Below, in pieces: positions 1-9,500 of a stretch of 36,233 bases of DNA; position 1 is the stretch's first letter, and every line of letters starts with the position of its first letter. The notes beneath the pieces were generated by a model. It searched no databases and was not told the DNA's origin. It saw only the letters and a list, made by a program, of their open reading frames with translations. Made by a program: the position numbers and the translations under genes. The DNA comes from Ruminococcus sp. (GTDB lineage Bacteria > Bacillota > Clostridia > Oscillospirales > Ruminococcaceae): contig JAFXEJ010000070.1 in assembly GCA_017513795.1 (NCBI GenBank), positions 1 through 36,233 of the forward strand, read 5' to 3'.

Positions 1-1304
1 CTCCCAAGCCAGTGGCAAAACCGGAAGCTCCCAAGCCGGAGGTAAAACCGGAAGCTCCCAAGCCGGAGGTAAAACCGGAAGCTCCGAAGCCGGAAGTAAA
101 GCCGGAAGCTCCCAAGTCAGTGGCAAAACCGGAAACTCCGAAGCCAGAAGTGAAGCCGGAAACTCCCAAGCCAGTGGCAAAACCGGAAGCTCCCAAGCCG
201 GAAGTAAAACCGGAAGCTCCGAAGCCAGTGGCAAAACCGGAAGCTCCGAAGCCGGAAGTAAAACCAGAAGCTCCGAAGCCAGTGGCAAAACCGGAAACTC
301 CGAAGCCGGCACCAAAGCCTGAAAAGAAGGCTGTCAACAAGCCAAGCATAGAAATAGAAAACGGCGTATTTATAAGATACTCCGGAAACTCAGACGAAAT
401 TACAATTCCCTCCAGTGTACGAAAAATCGGCGAAAACGCTTTCGAGGACTGCACTACACTGAAAAAAGTTATTCTCCCCGACGGTCTTGCAGAAATCGGC
501 GGTTATGCATTCAGAAACTGCTCATCCCTTGAAGAAATTAGAATTCCGGAAAGTCTTTCCAAGATAGGTCCGTGGGCTTTCAGAGGATGCGTGAATCTCA
601 AATCAATGTTCCTGCCGAATAATATCAGTGTTATCCACGACTGTGTTTTTGCAGAGTGCGAAAGCCTTGAAAATGTTGAGATGTCCAACAGAGTGTCAGA
701 AATCGGTGCTTTTGCGTTCAACGGATGCAAGAATCTTGAATCAATATGGCTGCCTAATACGGTTATGCAGATAGGAAAATATGCATTTTCCGGCTGTGAA
801 AAGCTTAAAACTGTTATTGTTCCGGACGGGGTTTCCTCTATCAATGAGAGAACTTTTGCCGGATGTACAGAGCTTGAAGAAATCGAACTGCCGAAAACTA
901 TCAAGACTATCGGTCAGTTTGCGTTCCAGAACTGCGTTTCGCTGAAAAAAATCGCTATTCCGTTTGCCGTTACATACGTTGACGGTTTCGGAGGATGTAC
1001 ATCACTCCGCAGTGTGGATATTCCTTCAAAGGTTACATATTTAGGCGATTTCAGCGGATGTACAAACCTTGAAAGCATTAAGATTCCTCCGTCAGTTGTG
1101 AAAATCGACACTGTATTCTCAGACTGTCCGAATCTTATGAATATCTCATGGAATTATCTTATGGATAACCTCAGCAGATTTCCGGCTTATCAGGAAAAAG
1201 TGGTGAGCAGCTGGAAATCAATGGGCAAGTGCTCATTCTGTGGCGGAGATATCAAAAAGCTCGGAAAAACCTGCAGGGATTGCGGAAAGAAAAAGGATTA
1301 CTAA
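1..1304 (+). CDS. BspA-like leucine-rich-repeat protein with Lys/Pro repeats and C-terminal zinc ribbon (5' partial)
   Basis: The open frame enters from the left edge (frame of position 3), so the true start lies outside the window; the GTG at 12 is only a codon inside a repeat. From position 18 to 314 there are eleven 9-residue units of the KPEAPKPEV / KPEAPKPVA type, forming an extended proline-rich linker. Positions about 345-1150 encode roughly ten LRR_5 (BspA-like) repeats with the typical pattern of Ile-Gly-x-x-Ala-Phe-x-x-Cys and Leu-x-x-Ile-x-Ile-Pro. The C-terminus has a CxxC-x10-CxxC zinc ribbon (CSFCGG ... CRDCGK). LRR_5 proteins are usually surface or adhesion proteins, but a zinc ribbon is more common in cytoplasmic or membrane-anchored proteins, so location is uncertain without the missing N-terminus. 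A lipoprotein gene follows after 4 nt, suggesting an operon. Confidence 0.85.
   Translation, partial: PKPVAKPEAPKPEVKPEAPKPEVKPEAPKPEVKPEAPKSVAKPETPKPEVKPETPKPVAKPEAPKPEVKPEAPKPVAKPEAPKPEVKPEAPKPVAKPETPKPAPKPEKKAVNKPSIEIENGVFIRYSGNSDEITIPSSVRKIGENAFEDCTTLKKVILPDGLAEIGGYAFRNCSSLEEIRIPESLSKIGPWAFRGCVNLKSMFLPNNISVIHDCVFAECESLENVEMSNRVSEIGAFAFNGCKNLESIWLPNTVMQIGKYAFSGCEKLKTVIVPDGVSSINERTFAGCTELEEIELPKTIKTIGQFAFQNCVSLKKIAIPFAVTYVDGFGGCTSLRSVDIPSKVTYLGDFSGCTNLESIKIPPSVVKIDTVFSDCPNLMNISWNYLMDNLSRFPAYQEKVVSSWKSMGKCSFCGGDIKKLGKTCRDCGKKKDY
18..314 (+). repeat. 27-bp tandem repeat, 11 units, coding for Lys/Pro-rich linker
   Basis: Eleven consecutive 27-nt units encode KPExPKPEV or KPExPKPVA. The two variants alternate from the fifth unit on, giving a 54-nt higher-order period, which suggests expansion by unequal crossing-over or slippage. 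At least part of another unit lies upstream, so the array probably continues beyond the window edge. Copy number is likely to vary between strains. Confidence 0.9.
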
Positions 1305-1308
1305 TAAT

Positions 1309-2088
1309 ATGAATAAAAAAATAACGGCAGTATTACTGTCAGCTCTGATGGCATGCGGCGGAATGGCTTCGTGCAGCAAGAGCAAATCGGACAGCAGCGA
1401 TAATAAATCGTCTGCTGTTCCCGAAAAAACGACGGCAGCTCCACAGCCAGCGGAAACTACGGTTTCAACGACTATTCCGGCGACTAAAGCTGCTGTTACA
1501 ACAAAAATTACTACCAAAAAATCAGCTGTGGTTACTACCACACAGCCGGATTCAACGGAGACAACAACGGTTCCGGTGAATGTATCCGGCAGCGGATATA
1601 CCGACAGCCTGACGCTTGCATCTGATTTCTATCAGGCGTATCTTGATCATGAGCCCGAAAAGGTGTACGAGATGTTCAATGAACAGGAAATAAAGTGCTA
1701 CAAGGAACTCATGGCTGACGAGCTTGAAGGGAAATCTCCGGACGAGGTGTTCAGTAAAGAGTCGCTGATTAAGGCAATTGACGCTTCTATGGTGATGATT
1801 GAGGAAATAATGGCAGAATTCAGCGATTCCGAAAACGACCGCTGGACGGCTGATATTTCTGAGGGACTTTTTACAGAAGTAACAGAAGAAGAACTTTCGG
1901 CTTTTAACGAGGACCTCGGCACTGACTATACAAAAGGTACGGTTATAAATTATATGTACTACGTCAACGCTGATAACGGTGAGCCTTTTGTGGGAAATTC
2001 AAGCGCCTTTCTTGAAAAGAACGGACAGTGGTATGTGTCCTTCTCAAGCCTGATGCAGAGCGAACTCATCAATCAGCTTGAAGTATAA
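1309..2088 (+). CDS. Lipoprotein with Thr-rich linker, unknown function
   Basis: The start is ATG 1309, chosen because a lipoprotein signal peptide begins there (MNKKITAVLLSALMACGG, lipobox MASC, lipidated Cys at residue 21) and a purine-rich site (AAAGGA) lies just upstream; longer in-frame extension would destroy the signal. The 259-residue product has a Ser/Lys patch, a Thr/Pro-rich linker (about residues 40-95), and then a roughly 160-residue acidic domain with conserved-looking aromatic and helical pattern ending in a Gly-Gln-Trp-Tyr-Val strand. That ending resembles NTF2-like/DUF4878-type lipoproteins, but I cannot confirm the family. It should sit on the outer face of the membrane. It follows the LRR gene by 4 nt and is probably co-transcribed. 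Confidence 0.85.
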   Translation: MNKKITAVLLSALMACGGMASCSKSKSDSSDNKSSAVPEKTTAAPQPAETTVSTTIPATKAAVTTKITTKKSAVVTTTQPDSTETTTVPVNVSGSGYTDSLTLASDFYQAYLDHEPEKVYEMFNEQEIKCYKELMADELEGKSPDEVFSKESLIKAIDASMVMIEEIMAEFSDSENDRWTADISEGLFTEVTEEELSAFNEDLGTDYTKGTVINYMYYVNADNGEPFVGNSSAFLEKNGQWYVSFSSLMQSELINQLEV

Positions 2089-2145
2089 AAATAAAGCATA
2101 AATATCTGTAACAATGATTTTTTATGGGAGTTTTACATGTCATAT

Positions 2146-2180
2146 TGAGGAAAACCCTTTTGAAAAAGGGTTGTTCCTCA
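2146..2180. repeat. Stem-loop in intergenic repeat cluster
   Basis: An outer stem TGAGGAA (2146-2152) / TTCCTCA (2174-2180) encloses an inner stem AACCCTTTT / AAAAAGGGTT. There is no U-tract after it, so it is not a textbook intrinsic terminator, though it may stabilise the 3' end of the lipoprotein mRNA. Confidence 0.7.
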
Positions 2181-2207
2181 AACTCCTTTCCTAAAACTTT
2201 CAGTATC

Positions 2208-2292
2208 AAATTTCCGCCTGACATATCACATTAATCAAGTAAAAAAGAAATCTTGATTATATTTCTGAATGTGATATGTCAGGCGGAAATTT
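2208..2292. repeat. 85-bp palindromic element with 25-bp perfect arms
   Basis: The arms 2208-2232 and 2268-2292 are perfect reverse complements over 25 bp (AAATTTCCGCCTGACATATC... and its complement). Inside them lies a second stem, AATCAAG (2233-2239) / CTTGATT (2252-2258). The sequences flanking the arms (2181-2207 and 2293-2316) are also roughly inverted copies of each other, so the imperfect palindrome extends to about 135 bp. This architecture fits a MITE-like or REP-like element. Confidence 0.8.
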
Positions 2293-2308
2293 TTAGTATT
2301 AAAAGTCT

Positions 2309-2412
2309 TTGGAAGGGGGCAGGGGTGACTCCCCGCAGTGCGGGGAGATGTCCGAAGGACAGAGGGGACCGCCGCTGTTGGCGGAACCTTTCCTCAGAAA
2401 GGTTTCCCCCGA
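2309..2412. repeat. GC-rich four-hairpin module
   Basis: Four perfect hairpins follow one another: CTCCCCGC/GCGGGGAG (2329-2347), GTCC/GGAC (2350-2360), CCGCC/GGCGG (2369-2384) and AACCTTTC/GAAAGGTT (2385-2404). A GGGGG (2315-2319) and CCCCC (2406-2410) could close the whole into a multibranched fold. Similar GC-rich intergenic modules that generate spurious short ORFs are, to my recollection, common in Ruminococcaceae genomes. The local GC content is far above the surrounding DNA. Confidence 0.7.
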
Positions 2413-2464
2413 TAGATACTTGTATAACTCCTATATAAAAACACTGTCACAGGTAATTATGCTT

Positions 2465-4555
2465 TTATTTTGCGCCTTCCATGATAGCTGAGAGGATTGC
2501 CTGATTCCAGGTAAGAGCGCCTCTGTTAAATAGACCAAAGCTCTGTTCACCGGAGGTGATATTATTATCCCAGACGAAGCATTTAATTCCCTGATTTTTA
2601 GCGGCTTCGATATAGTACTTATAATATTCCTGTCTTTCTGATTCAGGAGCCGCGTTGATACAGCCGAATTCTCCGATAATAACAGGAGTTCCCTTATCTA
2701 TGAATTTCTGTTTGAGTTCAGTAAATTTTGCATCAAGCTCTGATTTTCCGCTGTCATTGAAGTCAGTAACGGAGCCGTCAGAGAACTTCCACGGAGCATA
2801 GTAGTGAACTGAAAGGATGATATTCTTTGAGTTGGGAACTATAACATCATTGAGAGCGGCAGTATCTGCTGAAGCGGCATACGAAGTGATTATAAGTGAG
2901 CGGTGGGCGTTATTTCCGCCTGTTTTGCGCACGGTATCAACGAAATCCTTTTCATATCGTGCAACGATAGCTCTTTCAGCGGCAGTACCGCCGATCCATT
3001 CGTTAGCGCTTCCGACAGTTCTCGGTTCGTTCATTCCCTCAAAGAGAAGTCTGTCGCCGTAGTCAGCGAAGTATGAAGCAATCTGGCTCCATATAGCCTT
3101 GAGTTTTGCGCTGTCAGCGGCATATTCTGAATCAATGGGTTCAAACCAGATATAATCATCATGGTGCATGTTGAGGATAACGAACATATCCTGATCGTAG
3201 GCGTAATCAACGACTTCCTTGACACGGGCAAGCCAGTCAGCATTGATAGTATCTCCGGTCATATGCTCGCCCCACGTTACAGGAATTCTTATAGAATTAA
3301 ATCCGGCATCCTTGACGGATTTTATCATTTCCTTTGTAGTTTTGTAATTTCCCCAGCCTGTTTCAGTGGCGAGTCCTGATTTTCCGGTATTGTAGCTGTC
3401 GAGAGTATTACCAAGATTCCAGCCGGCGTTCATAGTCTTTACGATTTCCTCAGAGCTTCTGAAATCGCTTGTTTCTTCCGGACTTTCGGGGTCAGGTGTA
3501 GTATCAGGCTGAACAGGAGCGTAATTTCCATTGCCGAGACTGTACTTGACCGTAATGGAATCAAGAGTAATTGAAGGCTGTTCGCTCCACCAGTAGCCGA
3601 GGACGATTTCGCCGTCCTTTGCTGCTAAAGCCTTTGCCTGTGCCGGAACGAACCATGTGAGCGAAAGTGATGAGCTGTCAGTGAAAACAGCTGTATCCGG
3701 TGACTGATAATATCCGGCAGACGAATCATAGCCGAAGCCGCCGGTGAATTTTCCGAGAGAACCGGACGAACTTATATTATATGTAACAGCTTCCGGAACG
3801 GCATTTTCCGGAAGGAATCCGGCAGTTGGGATTCTTATTGTATTGTCTTCAGCGCTGAATGAAACGCTTTTGCCGGAGTTTTCGGTAACAGTGCCGTCAA
3901 CGGGGATATCTGCCGATCTTGTGTATGTGCAGATGACGTTTTCAATGCGGATGCTGGAGGAATTTCCCCACCAGTAGCCGAAAAGAAGTTCTCCGCCGGA
4001 AGTAATGTAATTCTGTATATCAGCGGGAACATTCCATGTGATTTCGCCGTAAGTTCCCTGAGTAGGAGCCGCAATATCCTGAGACTGATACCAGCCCTCG
4101 TCTGTAGCGGCTGGGCAGTCCTTTGTTACTGAAATTCCGAATCCGCCCTTGAATTCGCCGATATTGCTGCCGTCAGCGGAGTATATAACGAAAGTGAAGG
4201 AGCTTATTTTATCTCCCTCCTGAATGAGGTCAGCAAGCGGGATTTTAACAGTATTGCTTCCCTCGGTGTAGGGTATAGTTTTATTAACAGTAACCTGAGT
4301 ACCGCATGAAGCCGTAAGAGTTTCTCTCGGGCTGATGTGTTCTGTGGGAGGAACTGTAGAAGCCTCGGTTGCCGGAACTGTAGTTACAGGAACTTTGATC
4401 TCTGTTGTATCTTCTTCCGGATCAGCTTCTGAGGAAGATGTTGTAGATGATTCAGAAGATGATGAAGATGTAGACGAAGATTTTTTACCTGAGCAGCCAG
4501 CCATAGACGCCGCCATTGCGGACACGGTCAGAACTGCCATTATTTTTCTGCACAT
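2465..4555 (-). CDS. GH5 endoglucanase lipoprotein with two N-terminal CBM-like modules
   Basis: The 696-residue product begins with a lipoprotein signal (lipobox MAGC, Cys21) followed by a Ser-rich and Thr/Pro-rich linker to about residue 75. Two homologous beta-sandwich modules follow (about 80-214 and 222-340), both with the pattern GGFG ... YYQS/WYQS ... W.VP ... G(E)xxxGYWW; they resemble carbohydrate-binding modules of ruminococcal enzymes (CBM79/CBM80-like), which I cannot confirm. The GH5 domain spans about 365-690: WNLGNTLD, IRIPVTW, MHHD, the acid/base Glu510 in GMNEP, HYYAPW, and the nucleophile Glu629 in IIGEFG. The motifs are compatible with subfamily GH5_4 (beta-glucan/xyloglucan). 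There is no dockerin, so the enzyme is expected to be anchored to the membrane by lipid. The ATG at 4555 is preceded by GAAAGGAAA and by a good promoter. Confidence 0.92.
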   Translation of the reverse strand: MCRKIMAVLTVSAMAASMAGCSGKKSSSTSSSSSESSTTSSSEADPEEDTTEIKVPVTTVPATEASTVPPTEHISPRETLTASCGTQVTVNKTIPYTEGSNTVKIPLADLIQEGDKISSFTFVIYSADGSNIGEFKGGFGISVTKDCPAATDEGWYQSQDIAAPTQGTYGEITWNVPADIQNYITSGGELLFGYWWGNSSSIRIENVICTYTRSADIPVDGTVTENSGKSVSFSAEDNTIRIPTAGFLPENAVPEAVTYNISSSGSLGKFTGGFGYDSSAGYYQSPDTAVFTDSSSLSLTWFVPAQAKALAAKDGEIVLGYWWSEQPSITLDSITVKYSLGNGNYAPVQPDTTPDPESPEETSDFRSSEEIVKTMNAGWNLGNTLDSYNTGKSGLATETGWGNYKTTKEMIKSVKDAGFNSIRIPVTWGEHMTGDTINADWLARVKEVVDYAYDQDMFVILNMHHDDYIWFEPIDSEYAADSAKLKAIWSQIASYFADYGDRLLFEGMNEPRTVGSANEWIGGTAAERAIVARYEKDFVDTVRKTGGNNAHRSLIITSYAASADTAALNDVIVPNSKNIILSVHYYAPWKFSDGSVTDFNDSGKSELDAKFTELKQKFIDKGTPVIIGEFGCINAAPESERQEYYKYYIEAAKNQGIKCFVWDNNITSGEQSFGLFNRGALTWNQAILSAIMEGAK

Positions 4556-4630
4556 ATTCTATTTCCTTTCTTATTGCGAAAAAAGCTGTTAAAAGCCGAT
4601 AATTGAGCAATAATATAATCATACATTTTC

Positions 4631-4659
4631 ATTATACCATTTTATTTATATAATTGCAA
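4631..4659 (-). promoter_or_regulatory. Sigma-A-type promoter for the GH5 gene
   Basis: Read on the - strand, TTGCAA (4659-4654) is followed after 17 nt by TATAAT (4636-4631). Transcription would start near 4624, giving a leader of about 70 nt. It lies back to back with the promoter of the DUF1846 gene. Confidence 0.65.
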
Positions 4660-4709
4660 TGCTTTTCAATAGTTAAATAAATATTAATTGGAAATAAAAA
4701 TTAAAAAGC

Positions 4710-4738
4710 TTGCATTTTTTGTCGGATTGGTATATAAT
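4710..4738 (+). promoter_or_regulatory. Sigma-A-type promoter for the DUF1846 gene
   Basis: TTGCAT (4710-4715), a 17-nt spacer and a perfect TATAAT (4733-4738). The predicted start near 4745 gives a short leader that contains the AAGGAGG ribosome binding site at 4767-4773. Confidence 0.75.
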
Positions 4739-4781
4739 AAATAAGATAGTGAAAGTGAAATCAAATAAGGAGGAAGTTTAT

Positions 4782-6245
4782 ATGAAAACAGGGTTCGATA
4801 ATGACAAATATCTGAAAATGCAGTCTGAGCATATCAGAAAGCGTATTGAACAGTTCGGAGACAAGCTTTATCTTGAATTCGGCGGAAAGCTTTTTGATGA
4901 TTTTCATGCGTCAAGAGTTCTTCCCGGTTTTAAACCTGACAGTAAGCTTCAGATGCTTCTTCAGCTCAAGGATGAGGCGGAGATTGTAATTGTCATCAAT
5001 GCCGGAGATATCGAAAAGAACAAGGTGAGGGGCGACCTTGGAATTACATACGACGTTGATGTTATCAGACTCTACAATCTATTCACGAAGATCGGACTTT
5101 ATGTAAGCAGTGTAGTTCTCACTCAGTATGAAGGACAGCCGCAGGCTGTTGCATTCCAGAACAGACTTGAAGCTCTTGGCGTCAAGGTATATCATCATTA
5201 TAATATAAAGGGATATCCCTCAAACCTCAAACTTATCATCAGCGACGAGGGCTACGGCAAAAACGACTATATCGAAACCTCACGCAGACTGGTTGTGATT
5301 ACAGCACCCGGTCCCGGCAGCGGAAAAATGGCTACATGTCTTTCTCAGCTATATCATGATCACAAGAGAGGTCAGAATGCCGGATATGCTAAATTCGAGA
5401 CATTCCCGATATGGAATCTCCCTCTGCGCCATCCTGTAAATATCGCCTATGAATCGGCAACTTCCGATCTGAATGACGTCAATATGATAGATCCGTTCCA
5501 CCTTGAAGCTTACGGCGAAACCACCGTAAATTACAACCGTGATGTAGAGATTTTCCCCGTACTCAATGCGATGTTTGAGAAGATCCTCGGTGAATCTCCG
5601 TATAAATCCCCGACGGATATGGGCGTAAATATGGCTGGAAACTGTATTGTCGATGACGAAGCTGTATGCGAAGCGGCAAAGGCTGAAATAATCCGACGCT
5701 ATTACGTTTCGAAGTGCGATTATAAAAAAGGTCTTATCTCTGAGGAGGAGACAATGAAGCAGGAGCTTTTCATGAAGCAGGCTGGTGTTACGGTTGACGA
5801 CAGAAAAGTTGTTGCAGCTGCTCTTGCAAAAGAAGCTCAGACTGACGCTCCGGCTGCTGCAATGGAACTTCCTGACGGAACTATCCTCACCGGACGCACA
5901 TCTGATCTTTTAGGTGCTGTATCAGCGCTTCTGCTCAATGCACTGAAATATTTCGGCGGAATTTCCGATGAAGTTCTCCTGATGTCACCTCACGTTATCG
6001 AGCCTATCATGAATCTTAAAGTTCAGCATCTCGGCAATAACAATCCGAGAATACATACTGACGAAACGCTTCTTGCTCTTTCTATCTGTGCAACTACAGA
6101 TGAAAACGCAAAGAAAGCTATGGAGCAGATTTCAAAGCTGCGTGGCTGCGAGGTACATTCCACTGTAATTCTCTCACAGGTTGACGAAAGAATATTTAAA
6201 CGTCTTGGAATAAATCTCACATGCGAGCCAAAATACGAGAGATAA
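4782..6245 (+). CDS. DUF1846 (UPF0371) family protein
   Basis: The start at ATG 4782 is set by a strong AAGGAGG at 4767-4773; upstream in-frame codons overlap the promoter. The product has 487 residues, the usual length for DUF1846. Recognisable parts are the N-terminal GFDNDKYLKMQSEHI, a Gly-rich loop APGPGSGKMATCLSQLYHDH at about residue 175, and the region TDMGVNMAGNCIVDD. The family is widespread in Firmicutes, structurally characterised but without an agreed function; the Gly-rich loop suggests phosphate or nucleotide contact, which is an inference. It has no signal peptide and is cytoplasmic. It stands alone with its own promoter and terminator between two polysaccharide-degradation genes. 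Confidence 0.9.
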   Translation: MKTGFDNDKYLKMQSEHIRKRIEQFGDKLYLEFGGKLFDDFHASRVLPGFKPDSKLQMLLQLKDEAEIVIVINAGDIEKNKVRGDLGITYDVDVIRLYNLFTKIGLYVSSVVLTQYEGQPQAVAFQNRLEALGVKVYHHYNIKGYPSNLKLIISDEGYGKNDYIETSRRLVVITAPGPGSGKMATCLSQLYHDHKRGQNAGYAKFETFPIWNLPLRHPVNIAYESATSDLNDVNMIDPFHLEAYGETTVNYNRDVEIFPVLNAMFEKILGESPYKSPTDMGVNMAGNCIVDDEAVCEAAKAEIIRRYYVSKCDYKKGLISEEETMKQELFMKQAGVTVDDRKVVAAALAKEAQTDAPAAAMELPDGTILTGRTSDLLGAVSALLLNALKYFGGISDEVLLMSPHVIEPIMNLKVQHLGNNNPRIHTDETLLALSICATTDENAKKAMEQISKLRGCEVHSTVILSQVDERIFKRLGINLTCEPKYER

Positions 6246-6290
6246 CACTATATAATAAGTATAAAAGACCGCAATTTCCGGTCAATGAAA

Positions 6291-6319
6291 GGTATCCGTT
6301 ACGGCGGATACCTTTTTTT
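6291..6319 (+). terminator. Intrinsic terminator after the DUF1846 gene
   Basis: GGTATCCG (6291-6298) pairs perfectly with CGGATACC (6305-6312) and is followed by seven T residues (6313-6319). Confidence 0.9.
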
Positions 6320-6401
6320 ATGCCTTTTACGGAAATGATTAATCGTGTACATCGCAATATATAAAAAGCACAATATATCAGTTACTAAGTATTATATATC
6401 A

Positions 6402-6430
6402 TTGAAAAGCCGGTATTTTTCCGCTATAAT
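6402..6430 (+). promoter_or_regulatory. Sigma-A-type promoter for the pectate lyase gene
   Basis: TTGAAA (6402-6407), 17-nt spacer, TATAAT (6425-6430). Transcription would start near 6437, leaving a leader of about 95 nt that carries a small GTCC/GGAC hairpin (6461-6472) and the TTGGAGGG ribosome binding site at 6517-6524. I see no obvious operator palindrome around it. Confidence 0.75.
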
Positions 6431-6531
6431 ATAGACAATGAATGAAACGAAAGAAGAAAAGTCCTGAAGGACAAACGTGTACACATTATATTAACCTAAA
6501 CCTTATTTTAAATTTTTTGGAGGGAATTGTC

Positions 6532-9500
6532 ATGCGAAACTTAAACATGAAAAAAAGAATTGCTTCTGCTGCAGCTGCAGCTGTCATGAGTATCACAGCT
6601 GTTGCCGGAACATTCGGAGGCACAAATTTTATTATCAAGGAAAACAATACATTCACAGCTGTTGCTGCTGAAAGCACAGTAAAGTTCATCCAGACAACAG
6701 GCTACAGCGAAGGAATGTACGCTACATGGTCATCAGTTTCAGGAGCATCCGGATATAACGTTTACGTTGACGGTGTTCAGATCGACTCAATGCTTATCAG
6801 ACAGTACTCAGGCTACATGAGAGCAGATGCTGTTGGTCTCAAGGCTGGCAGCCACACAATGAAGGTTGTTCCGATTGTTGGCGGCAAGGAAGATTCCTCA
6901 AAGGCTGCTGAAACAACTGCATCAGCAGAGGCTCACGACAGAAGCGGTTACGCTTTTGAAGGAAATCACTCTCCCGGAGCTTACAAGGCAGACGGTACTC
7001 TCAAAGATAACGCAATCGTTGTATATGTAACAAACGAGAATAAGGATTCCGTTACAGTAAAGCTTAACGCTGAGGGCAAGGGCGAAGTAGACTGCACAGG
7101 TGTTCAGAACATTATCACAGCTTACAAGAAGGGCAAGGAAACACGTCCGATCGCTATCAGATTTATCGGAAACATCACTGATCCTTCCGTTCTTACAAAG
7201 GGCGACCTCGTAATTGATACAGCAACAGCTGGTATGACAATCGAGGGTATCGGCAACGACGCTACTTTCAACGGCTTCGGTCTTGTATTAAAGAATGCTG
7301 TTGATGTTGAAGTAAGAAACATCGGTTTCATGAACTGCAACAGCTCTGAGGGCGATAACTGCGGACTTCAGCAGAACAACTCATACTGCTGGGTTCATAA
7401 CTGTGACTTCTTCTACGGCGACGCTGGTTCTGATGCCGATCAGGCTAAGGGCGACGGCGCTCTCGATACAAAGAAATCACACCACATCACACATTCCTAC
7501 AACCACTTCGTTGATAACGGAAAGTGTAATCTTCAGGGTGCTAACTCAAGCGATACATCAAACTATATCACATATCACCACAACTGGTTCGACCACTCTG
7601 ACTCACGTCATCCTCGTGTAAGAGTAGCAACAGTTCACGTTTACAATAACTACTACGACGGAAATTCAAAGTATGGTATCGGTTCTACAACTGATTCTGA
7701 TATCTTTGCTGAAAATAACTACTTCCGCAACTGCAAGAATCCTATGATGATCTCCGGACAGGGTACAGACGCTGCCGGCGAAGGAACATTCAGCGGTGAA
7801 GTAGGCGGTATGATAAAGGCATACGGCAATGTCTTCGAGGGCGGTGTATATGTTCCCTATTCACAGAACAGCACACAGTTCGATTTCTACGATGCTAAGT
7901 CAAGAGACGAAAGCGTTCCTTCATCTGTAAAGGCAGCTAAGGGCGGCGCATCATACAATAACTTCGATACAGCAAGCGGCTTCTACAGCTACAAGGTTGA
8001 CGCAGCAGCAGATGTTCCCGCTGTTGTAATGGCTAAGGCTGGACGTGTAGACGGCGGCGACTTCAAGTGGCAGTTTGACAATTCTGTTGACGATGCAGAT
8101 TATGCTGTAAATTCTGCACTCAAATCTGCACTCAAGTCATACGATGATAAGATCACAGCTATCGGAAGCGGCTTCAAGGAGGATTCTGCACAGCCTCCCG
8201 TAGTTACAACTGTAACAACAAAGGCACCTTCATCTTCTGTAGTTACAACTACAACAGCAGCTCCCTCGCAGCCTTCACAGCCCGTACAGCCTTCTGAGGG
8301 CGGTCAGGTACACAACTTCACTGCTAACGGAACTTCAAGCAGTTTCTATACGATTTCAGGTAACCTCTCTACTTCAAAGGGCACTGTAACTTATGCTGGA
8401 AATACCCTTACTCAGTGCCTGAAGATCGAAACAGCCACATCCATCAGCTTCAATGCTGGCTCATCAGGAAAGCTTACTCTTGTATTCGCTGAGCCCACTG
8501 CAACAATTAAGGTGGACGGCACAAAATATGCAGCATCAGGCGACGGTATTATCACTGTTGATCTTGGTGCAGGAGCACATACTATCACAAAGGCAGATTC
8601 TGTAAATCTGTTCTACATGGTATTCGGCGGAAGCAGTGCAGCTCCTGTTGTAACAACTACAACAAAGACACCTTCCAATCCTTCAGTAACAACAACAACA
8701 GCAAAGACTCCTTCAAATCCTGTAACTACTCCTCCCGCTGTAACACCTGGCGACATCAAGGTAAATTACGCTGGCGGCTGGAACGAAATGGCATATCTCG
8801 TATGCTCCGGACTCAGCGACGCTGAAGTAAGCGGTGTATCATACAGCGGTGCAGCAACCGGCTCTCTCACCGGTGAGGATCTTGAATATCTTGTAAGAGA
8901 TACAAAGGACGGTCTCCGTGTTGATCTCCTCGGACTTAAACCCGGCACATACGCAATCACTCTTGAAACTTCAAAGGGAACAGTGACTCAGCCCGGTATC
9001 GTTGTAGGCGCACAGGACAGATCAGGCTATGCTCACTTCAACTACAACGAAGGTGTAGGCGCTTACACAGACGGCGGTACACTCAAGGCAAATGCAAAGG
9101 TTCTCTATATCACAGACGATAACAAGGACACAGTAACCCTCACATCAAAGGACGGTACATCAGTTACCGGTATCGGAAATATCCTTAACTCTGTTGGTCA
9201 GGACGTCGGCGGCGGAAAGGCAGCTAACGGCGGTACAGCTAACACAAACAGCGGTATTCTCAAGAAGATCGCTGAGGACGGAACTCCTCTCGTAATCAGA
9301 ATCGTAGGAGATGTTACAGCTCCTAAGGGACTTACAGAATACGACTCTACAGGCAACGGCGGTACAGCTGGCGACAACGGCTTCATGGCAAGAATGAAGT
9401 CCGCTAAGGATCTCACAATCGAAGGTGTCGGCAACGACGCTACAGTAAATGGCTGGGGCTTCCACTTCATGTGCGAATCAGCTGCTCCTGAGCTTGGAAA

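Larger units (their letters stand above)
2089..2464. other. Gene-free region of inverted repeats between convergent genes
   Basis: No convincing gene is present; short open frames here merely read through hairpins and have no ribosome binding site or protein-like composition. The stretch contains three palindromic units, listed separately, that fill most of it. It lies between the 3' ends of the lipoprotein gene and the GH5 gene, a typical site for small non-autonomous repeats. No classical intrinsic terminator with a U-tract is evident for either gene. Confidence 0.8.

Noticed and set aside
1-314. CRISPR array suggested by regular repeats
   Set aside because: The 27-bp units are contiguous without spacers and encode a continuous Lys/Pro-rich protein segment.
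2253-2491. Two short + strand open frames in the repeat cluster
   Set aside because: They read through palindromes, have no ribosome binding site, and look like the spurious proteins produced by GC-rich intergenic repeats.
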